Translations under genes and position numbers: made by a program | Assembly (NCBI GenBank): GCA_002371785.1 | Contig: DFGU01000108.1 | Coordinates: 1-18,667, forward strand | Direction of reading: 5' to 3' | Length of the DNA stretch: 18,667 nt | DNA from: Bacteroidales bacterium UBA3742 | GTDB taxonomy: Bacteria > Bacteroidota > Bacteroidia > Bacteroidales > Paludibacteraceae | Notes under the pieces: model-generated | What the model saw: only the letters and a program-made list of their open reading frames with translations | Databases searched by the model: none | What the model was told of the DNA's origin: nothing | In this document: positions 7,952 through 14,108 of the stretch, piece after piece | Layout: the number at the start of each line of letters is the position of its first letter | Position numbering within the stretch: position 1 is the stretch's first letter

Positions 7952-8869
7952 TTATTTTATCTTAGCGGCTACGTCCGCGATGAAATCTTGCCAGTCCATG
8001 TCGGTCTTGTAGGCATGGCGACCATCGCTCCAACGGCTCCAGCATGCGCCGAAGTAGTAGGTGAAGGTGGTGCCCAACTGATAGGGGGCTACGAGCACAA
8101 CGGTGTTGTCGTATTCCATCGGGCGTCGAGCCGCTGTGTCGGGCACATAGACAGCGATGTAGCTGCGGCCTTGGGAGGTAGAACCGTTGTATTCGTAGTT
8201 CATCTGTGCAGCAGTCTTGTCGGAAAGGGCATCCTCGCAATAAGTGAGTGTGCGTGTCTCTTCGTTATAGCTGCATCGATCCAGGCTGTCGTGCAGATAG
8301 ATACCACCGCCCAAAAGGATCTCGGGCAGCGAGTCGCTCGCCAGACAGGTGAGTACCACTTCGGCTTTGCAGAGCGGTGTGCCGGCCTCGGCTGTGATGG
8401 TGATCTGCTCGTGCATCAGGTGACCGGCCACGGGTACACTGTCATATTCCAAACGGAAGGTCAGACGACGATCATCCTGGTAGAGTATCTCGTGACGCGA
8501 ATACGGTCCGCCGATCCACAGACGGTCATCGGCTACGATAGCCAATCCGCCGCAACCGGCTGTATGTCCTACCTTGTAGCAATCCAATCCCTTGCCATAG
8601 TTGATATGATAAGGTAGCCCGAGTTCATGCTCGCGGTAGTAGAAACTATCCACGATCAGTTCCGGCGATGCTTTGAGCCAGAGATCCACACCGTTGGACG
8701 GATTCTCGGGCGCCAATGCCGGTCCGTACATACGAAAAGCGGCATACTCATTCTCCCAGGCAAAGTCGTCCTTGCGCTCCGGTACGAAACGCCCGAAGAC
8801 GCGTTGTCCCTCCGGCTGACAAGCTGTCAGGCTTACTAAAGTCGCTATGATAAATAATACCTTCTTCAT
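7952..8869 (-). CDS. DUF4861 family lipoprotein
   Basis: A 305-residue protein with a lipoprotein signal peptide: lipobox LTAC with the modified cysteine at residue 17. The mature part is beta-rich with conserved stretches such as ENEYAAFRMYGPAL (40-53), HYGKGLDCYKVG-like HINYGKGLDCYKVGHTAGCGG, and ACWSRWSDGRHAYKTDMDW near the C-terminus, matching DUF4861. The biochemical role is unproven; members are often found beside uronate and pectin utilisation genes, which fits its place directly after kduI and kduD. It would sit in the periplasm or at the outer membrane, perhaps acting on or binding an oligosaccharide. It starts with ATG 33 bases after kduD, across a tandem repeat. It could be only loosely tied to the kdu pathway. 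Confidence 0.82.
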   Translation of the reverse strand: MKKVLFIIATLVSLTACQPEGQRVFGRFVPERKDDFAWENEYAAFRMYGPALAPENPSNGVDLWLKASPELIVDSFYYREHELGLPYHINYGKGLDCYKVGHTAGCGGLAIVADDRLWIGGPYSRHEILYQDDRRLTFRLEYDSVPVAGHLMHEQITITAEAGTPLCKAEVVLTCLASDSLPEILLGGGIYLHDSLDRCSYNEETRTLTYCEDALSDKTAAQMNYEYNGSTSQGRSYIAVYVPDTAARRPMEYDNTVVLVAPYQLGTTFTYYFGACWSRWSDGRHAYKTDMDWQDFIADVAAKIK

Positions 8870-8870
8870 C

Positions 8871-8904
8871 TTTTGTCCTTTGTACTTTGTCCCTTTGTCA
8901 CTTT
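8871..8904. repeat. Period-7 tandem repeat between kduD and the DUF4861 gene
   Basis: Imperfect copies of CTTTGTC (plus strand) fill the whole gap between the kduD stop and the DUF4861 start codon: TTTTGTC, CTTTGTA, CTTTGTC, then a 9-base variant and a partial copy. Confidence 0.75.
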
Positions 8905-9706
8905 ACTTGGGTTGACGTCCGATGTAGGCCAGGATGCCGCCATCTACGTAGATGATCTGTCCGTTGACAGCGTCGGATGCATGCGAAGCCAGGAACACGG
9001 CCGTGCCTCCCAGTTCGTCGGCCTCCAACCAGCGACCTGCCGGCGTCTTGGCGCAGATAAAGGCATCGAAAGGATGACGACTACCATCGGCTTGCGGTTG
9101 GCGTAGCGGAGCGGTCTGCGGCGTAGCGATATAGCCCGGACCGAGGCCGTTGCACTGGATATTGTACTCGCCGTATTCGGAGCATATGTTGCGGGTCAGC
9201 ATCTTCAGTCCGCCCTTAGCGGCTGCATAGGCACTGACGGTCTCGCGACCCAGTTCGGACATCATCGAGCAGATATTGATGATCTTGCCCTCGCGGCGTG
9301 CCATCATCTCGGGCAGCACAGCGGCGCTGACGATATAGGGGGCAACGAGGTCGATGTCGATCACCTGCTGGAACTCTTCACGCTTCATCTCGTGCATCGG
9401 AATGCGCTTGATGATGCCGGCGTTGTTGACCAGGATGTGGATGTCGCCTACCTCGCGGTGGATACGGTCTACCAGCTCCTTGACGGCCACTTCGTCCGTG
9501 ACGTCGCATACATAGCCGTGGGCGTTCAGGATACCCTCGGCACGATAGGATGCCATGGCCTTGTCGATAGCCTCCTGGCTGCGGGCGTTGAAGATGATGT
9601 TAGCTGCACCGGCCTGCGCAAAAGCCTTAGCGATGGCAAAGCCTATTCCGTAGCAAGCGCCTGTAACCCAGGCGTTCTTGCCTTCCAATGAAAATAGATT
9701 GTTCAT
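8903..9706 (-). CDS. kduD: Short-chain dehydrogenase, 2-dehydro-3-deoxy-D-gluconate 5-dehydrogenase type (often labelled gluconate 5-dehydrogenase)
   Basis: A 267-residue classical SDR. The cofactor motif is TGACYGIG (15-22), NNAG is at 94-97, and the catalytic set is Ser147, Tyr160 and Lys164 (YAAAK). The C-terminal part (GPGYIATPQTAPLR, HPFDAFICAKTPAGRW, VDGGILAYIG) matches the Bacteroidales enzyme group. With KduI directly upstream, the likely reaction is NAD-dependent reduction of 2,5-diketo-3-deoxygluconate to 2-keto-3-deoxygluconate in the breakdown of unsaturated uronates; homologs are commonly annotated as gluconate 5-dehydrogenase. I chose ATG at 9706 (MNNLFSLEGK); a TTG three codons upstream lies in the preceding tandem repeat and is unlikely. 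Cytoplasmic. The downstream kinase and aldolase genes (kdgK, kdgA) are not in the window. Confidence 0.88.
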   Translation of the reverse strand: MNNLFSLEGKNAWVTGACYGIGFAIAKAFAQAGAANIIFNARSQEAIDKAMASYRAEGILNAHGYVCDVTDEVAVKELVDRIHREVGDIHILVNNAGIIKRIPMHEMKREEFQQVIDIDLVAPYIVSAAVLPEMMARREGKIINICSMMSELGRETVSAYAAAKGGLKMLTRNICSEYGEYNIQCNGLGPGYIATPQTAPLRQPQADGSRHPFDAFICAKTPAGRWLEADELGGTAVFLASHASDAVNGQIIYVDGGILAYIGRQPK

Positions 9707-9708
9707 AA

Positions 9709-9743
9709 TTTTCAAATCTTCAAATTTTCAAATCTTCAAATCA
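9709..9743. repeat. Period-8 tandem repeat between kduI and kduD
   Basis: Four copies of TTCAAATC-type units (TCAAATCT, TCAAATTT, TCAAATCT, TCAAATCA from 9712) fill the gap and run into the kduI stop codon. In the transcribed direction each unit carries TGA, so all three frames are closed. Confidence 0.85.
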
Positions 9744-10583
9744 CTTCAAGTCTGTTATCAGACTGAAGTCTTGATCTCCGTAGTCCAGGTTCTCGCCTCC
9801 CATACCCCAGATGAAGGTGTAGTTGTGGGTAGCGGCAGCCGAGTGGATCGACCACTCGGGCGAGAGGACGGCTTGGTTGCCGCGCATCCAGATGTGACGG
9901 GTCTCTTCTACTTCGCCCATGAAGTGGCATACAGCCTGGTCTTCCGGTACCTCGAAGTAGAAATAGGCCTCCATACGGCGGCTATGTACGTGTGCCGGCA
10001 TGGTGTTCCACACACTACCCGTGTTGAGTTCGGTCATACCCATCTGCAGTTGGCAGGTAGGCAGCACCTGATTGACGAGCATCTTGTTGATGTCTCGTTC
10101 GTTCGACATCTCCAGGCTACCCATATGCGCCACTACGGCATCGGCCTTGGTGACCTTCTTGTTCGGATAAGCGCAGTGTGCGGTGGTGGAGTTGAAGTAG
10201 AAGAGGGCAGGATGGTTGGCATCCAGCGACTCGAACTTCACTTCGCGGTCACCGCGACCCAGATACAGGGCTTCCTTGTAGTCGAGTTCGAATACCTCGT
10301 CGCCGGCTATCACGCGGCCCTTGCCGCCTACGTTGAAGATACCCATCTCGCGGCGGGTCAGGAAGTAGGGCGCACGCAGAGGGTCGATTGCCTCAAGCAA
10401 GAGTTGCTCCTTGACGGGCATCGCACCGCCTACAATCATACGGTCGTACATCGAATAGACCATGTTTACTTCGTCCTGAGCGAAGAGTTTCTCAATCAGG
10501 AAATCTTGACGCAGTCGAGTGGTGTCGTACTGCTTGGCATCCGTCGGGTTCGACGCATAGCGCACTTCATAATTTGTTTTCAT
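9741..10583 (-). CDS. kduI: 5-dehydro-4-deoxy-D-glucuronate isomerase
   Basis: A 280-residue cupin-type isomerase converting 5-keto-4-deoxyuronate (from unsaturated uronate released by lyases or unsaturated glucuronyl hydrolases) to 2,5-diketo-3-deoxygluconate. The zinc ligands can be placed: His198, His200 and Glu205 in MPAHVHSRRMEAYFYF, and His247 in WSIHSAAATH, each offset by two from the E. coli enzyme. The N-terminus MKTNYEVRYASNP is the normal one, so ATG at 10583 is preferred over an upstream TTG at 10604 that overlaps the preceding stop. The gene is complete and of standard length. It follows the outer-membrane barrel gene by 17 bases and precedes kduD by 34 bases of tandem repeat. 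Cytoplasmic. Confidence 0.96.
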   Translation of the reverse strand: MKTNYEVRYASNPTDAKQYDTTRLRQDFLIEKLFAQDEVNMVYSMYDRMIVGGAMPVKEQLLLEAIDPLRAPYFLTRREMGIFNVGGKGRVIAGDEVFELDYKEALYLGRGDREVKFESLDANHPALFYFNSTTAHCAYPNKKVTKADAVVAHMGSLEMSNERDINKMLVNQVLPTCQLQMGMTELNTGSVWNTMPAHVHSRRMEAYFYFEVPEDQAVCHFMGEVEETRHIWMRGNQAVLSPEWSIHSAAATHNYTFIWGMGGENLDYGDQDFSLITDLK

Positions 10584-10600
10584 TATCGTATGTGTTTTGT

Positions 10601-11296
10601 TCAATTCTCAAATTTTACTTGTTTGGGCTTGTTCAGCGGCCAAAGCCATCCCAGGTTCAGGCTGACATCCAGCGGGTTGGCCAGCGAGAAATGGTCGGTA
10701 GGGCTGGTGTGGAACACGCTGCCCAGGCTGTAGTTGGCGCGCAGCTCCAACTGATAGACACCGGCGTTGCGCGTCCGGACATACATACCCAGACCGCCGG
10801 CCAGTCCCCAATCGAAGCGGCTCTCAATCGAGTTGTATTGATGGGCTGCGGTACCGCTGATGCGAGGGCCGCTGGCCGTGTCAGCCAGGCAGACACCAAT
10901 CTGCGGACCCAGGTTGACAAAGCCGCGTACGGCCTGTTTGCCGAAGTAGAGGTGCATGAGGAAGGGCAACTCCAGGTAGTGGAGGTTGCGCTGATAGGTA
11001 GCGGTGTCGGTGTGCTCACGCCATCCGCGGTGCATGTAGTTGAGCTCCACTTGCAGTCCGCATACCTTATGTCCGGCATAGCGAAACACCACGCCGGCAT
11101 TGCCGCCCAGCGTGACGCCGTTGGTGAACGGGTTGGACATGTTGCTGACCGTAGGCGAGAAGAGCACCGTAGAGGCTGTCACGCCACCTTGCCCTCCCAG
11201 ATACATCTCCGGTGCACGCAGCCTGGGTTGCGTCCATGCTGGTGCACTCAGTGCGATGCACATCGCCAGCACCACTATGTACTTTCCATTCTTCAC
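10601..11296 (-). CDS. Outer-membrane beta-barrel protein (PorT-like family)
   Basis: A 231-residue protein with a signal peptide (KYIVVLAMCIALSAPAWT, roughly residues 5-22). Its mature part alternates short amphipathic strands with glycine-rich turns (GGNAGVVFRYAGHKVCGLQVELNYMHRG, YLELPFLMHLYFG, FVNLGPQIGVCLAD, GLAGGLGMYVR, ELRANYSLGS). The pattern ELPFLMH...GPQIG is typical of the small eight-stranded barrels annotated as porin family or PorT family protein. Specific ligand and role are unknown. The start is GTG, the only one that keeps the signal peptide, and it lies inside the first copy of an upstream octanucleotide repeat. The gene ends 17 bases before kduI. Despite the name, there is no evidence that it is the type IX secretion PorT. 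Confidence 0.8.
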   Translation of the reverse strand: MKNGKYIVVLAMCIALSAPAWTQPRLRAPEMYLGGQGGVTASTVLFSPTVSNMSNPFTNGVTLGGNAGVVFRYAGHKVCGLQVELNYMHRGWREHTDTATYQRNLHYLELPFLMHLYFGKQAVRGFVNLGPQIGVCLADTASGPRISGTAAHQYNSIESRFDWGLAGGLGMYVRTRNAGVYQLELRANYSLGSVFHTSPTDHFSLANPLDVSLNLGWLWPLNKPKQVKFEN

Positions 11297-11322
11297 TCCT
11301 TTACTCCTTCACTCTTTCACTC
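11291..11322. repeat. Period-8 tandem repeat covering the start of the outer-membrane barrel gene
   Basis: Four units on the plus strand: CTTCACTC, CTTTACTC, CTTCACTC, TTTCACTC. Read leftward they are GAGTGAAG-type, with a purine-rich SD-like GGAG in each. The GTG start codon (11296-11294) of the barrel gene lies inside the unit nearest the gene. Confidence 0.88.
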
Positions 11323-11328
11323 CTCCGG

Positions 11329-12420
11329 TTATTCTGCACGGAGTACCTCGATATGTGCGTTTACTTGTGCGCCACCCTCGGTATAGGGCTCAAAGTCGAT
11401 GTCCGACTGCGCACCGGGGTAACGTTTGTTGGTCAACAGGCCAATCATCTTGCGCGTGATGTCGAAGCCCAGCAGGTCGTAACGCGGGTAGGATACGGCG
11501 TGCTGCATCTTGAAGTATTTCTTCCATACGGCATCGTACTCCGTCATGTCGAGTTCTTGCTCGGTCACGAAGGTCGAGGTGTAGATCAGCGGTACGTTGA
11601 TCTGCTCTTTCAGCCAGGAGAATACGCCATAGACAGCCATCTTGTGCTCGGGATATAGGGCTTGGATCTTAGCCATGTAAGCGCGGTTGCGCTGAAACTT
11701 AGTGGTGGGGAAGAAGATGATATTCTCGGCGTTGGCGCGCAGGGCATACAGCAGCGAGTCGTGGAGTACGGCCTGGCTGGTGATAGCGCTGTTGCTGATG
11801 CCGTTCTCGCGAATAGCATTGCGCATCAGGCGGCTGCTGGCGTCCATGATCGAGTCTTCGATGAAGACGCAGTGGAGGCGTTGGTCGGACGAGAGGAAAT
11901 ACTCAATCACGGCCTTACGCTCCTGCTCAGGCGTCGTGTTGTACTGCATCAGGTAGGGATTGTCGCTCAGGTAATACTCGTCGCTGGTGACGGGCAGGAT
12001 GGTGGGCACCTTGTGCTCGCGAATCCACGGACTGAGCAGCGCGATCTGTTCCGGATAGAACGGACCGATAATACCGTTGGTTTTCTCCAGGGTACTGTCG
12101 CGCAGCAGGGCAGCTATTGCTACCGTGTCGCGTTTGCTATTGTGGACATACAGCTCCACGAAGATAGAGTCCTGCTGCGGTGTCTCATGGAGCGCCATGA
12201 TCACGCCGCGATAGAACTCATTCAAACGCTCTTCCTGTGCAGAAGGGGCACTGTTGCCTACATGGAAGGGCATGATCAGATCCAGCCGATAGCGGGGTAT
12301 ATCGGGCATGGGTATGGTGTCCACCGCCGTGGTGTCGGCTACTACTTGTTCCGGTTCGTCTGCCCAAAGCATACTAGCCAAGCTGCATGCTATCACCATT
12401 GTTATCAATCTCCAGTTCAT
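11329..12420 (-). CDS. Periplasmic binding-protein-like (PBP1/receptor-ligand fold) protein, exported
   Basis: A 363-residue protein with a signal peptide (residues 1-20, ending MLWA) and an Asp/Thr/Pro linker. The rest reads as a type 1 periplasmic binding fold: RYRLDLIMPFHVG, then LNEFYRGVIMALHETP, the central NGIIGPFYPEQIALLSPWIREHKVPTILPVTS, later HCVFIEDSIMDASSRLMRNAIRENG and ENIIFFPTTK. In Bacteroidota this fold commonly occurs behind LysM repeats in exported proteins; here no LysM is present. It resembles branched-chain amino acid binding proteins, but no transporter gene is nearby, so transport is doubtful. A structural or sensing role in the envelope is an inference. It begins 3 bases after the gldG-like gene and is followed by the barrel gene across a tandem repeat. 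Confidence 0.75.
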   Translation of the reverse strand: MNWRLITMVIACSLASMLWADEPEQVVADTTAVDTIPMPDIPRYRLDLIMPFHVGNSAPSAQEERLNEFYRGVIMALHETPQQDSIFVELYVHNSKRDTVAIAALLRDSTLEKTNGIIGPFYPEQIALLSPWIREHKVPTILPVTSDEYYLSDNPYLMQYNTTPEQERKAVIEYFLSSDQRLHCVFIEDSIMDASSRLMRNAIRENGISNSAITSQAVLHDSLLYALRANAENIIFFPTTKFQRNRAYMAKIQALYPEHKMAVYGVFSWLKEQINVPLIYTSTFVTEQELDMTEYDAVWKKYFKMQHAVSYPRYDLLGFDITRKMIGLLTNKRYPGAQSDIDFEPYTEGGAQVNAHIEVLRAE

Positions 12421-12423
12421 TGT

Positions 12424-14064
12424 TTATCTTGTTTTATGTGTATATTTACGTTTTCGGATGATCACCACCGTCAGTCCTACCAGCGCCAATAGGGTAATAG
12501 GAGCTATGGTGCTGACCAGTTGTATGGCTGTGCGCTGCTGATACGAGCGTTTCTGATTCAGCAGGTGCAGGTCCACTTTCTTCTGGCGCAGGGCGATCAG
12601 TCCTTCGCTGTCGGCCAGGTAGAGCACGGCATTGGTCAGGAAGTCGCGGTTGCCGAACTGCATGCCCGAATAGCGGTCGTAGCCCGCCGGCAGCACTTGT
12701 CCTTTCTCCACCTCGTTGCGGATGATGCTACCCGAGGCAACGACTATCTGACGAGTGTCGATACTCGTCTCGCGTTGCTCCAGGCGGGTATGGATGCTGT
12801 CCGGACGTATGCGGTGGGCAAAGATAGAGGGGAACTCGCCCTGCAGGGCTACCGCTACGGGGATATACTGGTAGCGGAAGGTCTCCATGTCCGGATTCAT
12901 GTCACCCAGGTCCACTTCGGCCGGCGTCGGTATGACGCGGCTGGCCGTCGAGGTGGCCAGCAGGATCTCCTTGCGGATGCCGTCTTCGCCTCCCACAGCC
13001 TCGATAGGCGAGGCAAACGAGCACGACACCTGCGTCACGTTTTTCGTGACGGGCGACTCCTGCGAGGTGAGCAGCAGCGGCGCGTAGTACCACGGCATGG
13101 GCTGCAGGTTAGTCTGCTGGGGGTCTTGCGATACGTTGACCGGTATGGGCAGGCACTGTACGTCCTGCAGCAAGGCCGGCTGGATACGTATGCCGTAGCG
13201 GAAGAGCATGTCCGAGAGGTGCAGGTCCAGCGGGATGACGGGCGTAAAACCGCTCTCGCTCAGCACCTTGTCGGAGAACTGCACACCGTTGAGCACCCAT
13301 AGTATCCGTCCACCATGCATCAGGTATTGGTCCAGACAGTATTTGTCTTCCTCCGTGAAGGGCGTCTGCGGGTCGGCAATGATTAGCGCGCGATAGGCCA
13401 GCAGTTCCTCTGGATCCTGCCCGATGCGTCCGCGATCTACCTGAAAATGATGCTTCAGCATCTCTACCATGTCGGCCACGTTGGGTTCGGGCAACTCCTG
13501 ATGACCCTCGATGAAGGCTACGCGGGGGGTCTCCCGACGTGTCAGTTCGTGGATGGCTTCCATCAGGGTGTACTCCAGGTTCTCCACGCTCATGTTCAGG
13601 TTCTCCTCGCCCGACAACTGGCGGTTGTTGCTCAGCAGGTGCACGACCTTGTAGCGACCGTCGTAGGATATCTTGGCGTAGGGATAGACGGGCGTTTGAG
13701 CCGTCTTGCCGTTATGCTCTCGCTCGTGTACGATGGTAGGTTGCAAGCCGTCCGGCAACTTGTCCTTGTCCGGCTCATAGCTCCGGCGATGGACGTCGGC
13801 ATAGACGCGAAACTCGTCCAGCGTCTCCTCGGTGGCAGCACGTAGCTTGCGGAAACCGGCATTCAGGTCGCCGTCCAGGTAGATCGTCACCTCAATCGGC
13901 TTGTCCAGGTCGTGCAACAGCTGCTTGGTCTGCCGGCTGAGCGTATAGTGCCGATCGTCGGTCACGTCCGTGCGGATTATCCACACATGCGCAGCTACGT
14001 AGGCCAATGCTACCAGCACGACCACTACTCCCCATATGTACCACTCACGCTTTTTCACAATCAC
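12424..14064 (-). CDS. GldG-like ABC-type transport accessory protein (Gldg family)
   Basis: A 546-residue protein with one membrane helix near the N-terminus (YIWGVVVVLVALAYVAAHVWI, about 9-29) and one at the C-terminus (STIAPITLLALVGLTVVII), flanking a large extracytoplasmic part. That part has the family features RHYTLSRQTKQLL, PIEVTIYLDGDLNAGFRKL, NMSVENLEYTLMEAIHELTR, PRVAFIEGHQELPE and a DxDxHGGRxLW-like YLMHGGRILWVLNG segment. In Flavobacterium GldG works with GldF and GldA as an ABC complex required for gliding; in non-gliding Bacteroidales the role is unknown. No gldF or gldA gene lies in the window. The start may be GTG at 14064, abutting the upstream repeat, or GTG two codons later at 14058 (giving MKKREWYIWG), which is equally plausible. 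Confidence 0.86.
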   Translation of the reverse strand: MIVKKREWYIWGVVVVLVALAYVAAHVWIIRTDVTDDRHYTLSRQTKQLLHDLDKPIEVTIYLDGDLNAGFRKLRAATEETLDEFRVYADVHRRSYEPDKDKLPDGLQPTIVHEREHNGKTAQTPVYPYAKISYDGRYKVVHLLSNNRQLSGEENLNMSVENLEYTLMEAIHELTRRETPRVAFIEGHQELPEPNVADMVEMLKHHFQVDRGRIGQDPEELLAYRALIIADPQTPFTEEDKYCLDQYLMHGGRILWVLNGVQFSDKVLSESGFTPVIPLDLHLSDMLFRYGIRIQPALLQDVQCLPIPVNVSQDPQQTNLQPMPWYYAPLLLTSQESPVTKNVTQVSCSFASPIEAVGGEDGIRKEILLATSTASRVIPTPAEVDLGDMNPDMETFRYQYIPVAVALQGEFPSIFAHRIRPDSIHTRLEQRETSIDTRQIVVASGSIIRNEVEKGQVLPAGYDRYSGMQFGNRDFLTNAVLYLADSEGLIALRQKKVDLHLLNQKRSYQQRTAIQLVSTIAPITLLALVGLTVVIIRKRKYTHKTR

Positions 14065-14105
14065 CTATAACCTATAACCCGTAACCCGTAACCTGTAACC
14101 CGTAA
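14064..14105. repeat. Period-7 tandem repeat between ppiC and the gldG-like gene
   Basis: Six contiguous heptamers on the plus strand: CCTATAA twice, CCCGTAA twice, CCTGTAA, CCCGTAA. It runs from the gldG-like start codon to within a few bases of the ppiC stop. Confidence 0.9.
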
Positions 14106-14108
14106 CCC

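Noticed and set aside
9707..9715. TTG start of kduD three codons upstream of the ATG
   Set aside because: It lies in the tandem repeat, and MNNLFSLEGK is the usual N-terminus.
10584..10604. TTG-initiated N-terminal extension of kduI overlapping the barrel gene stop
   Set aside because: Family members start at MKTNYEVRYA; the extra seven residues have no counterpart and the ATG at 10583 gives standard length and zinc-ligand spacing.
10605..10620. TAAAATTTG on the minus strand upstream of kduI as a promoter
   Set aside because: One base too many between TA and TTTG, and no -33 box at the proper distance.
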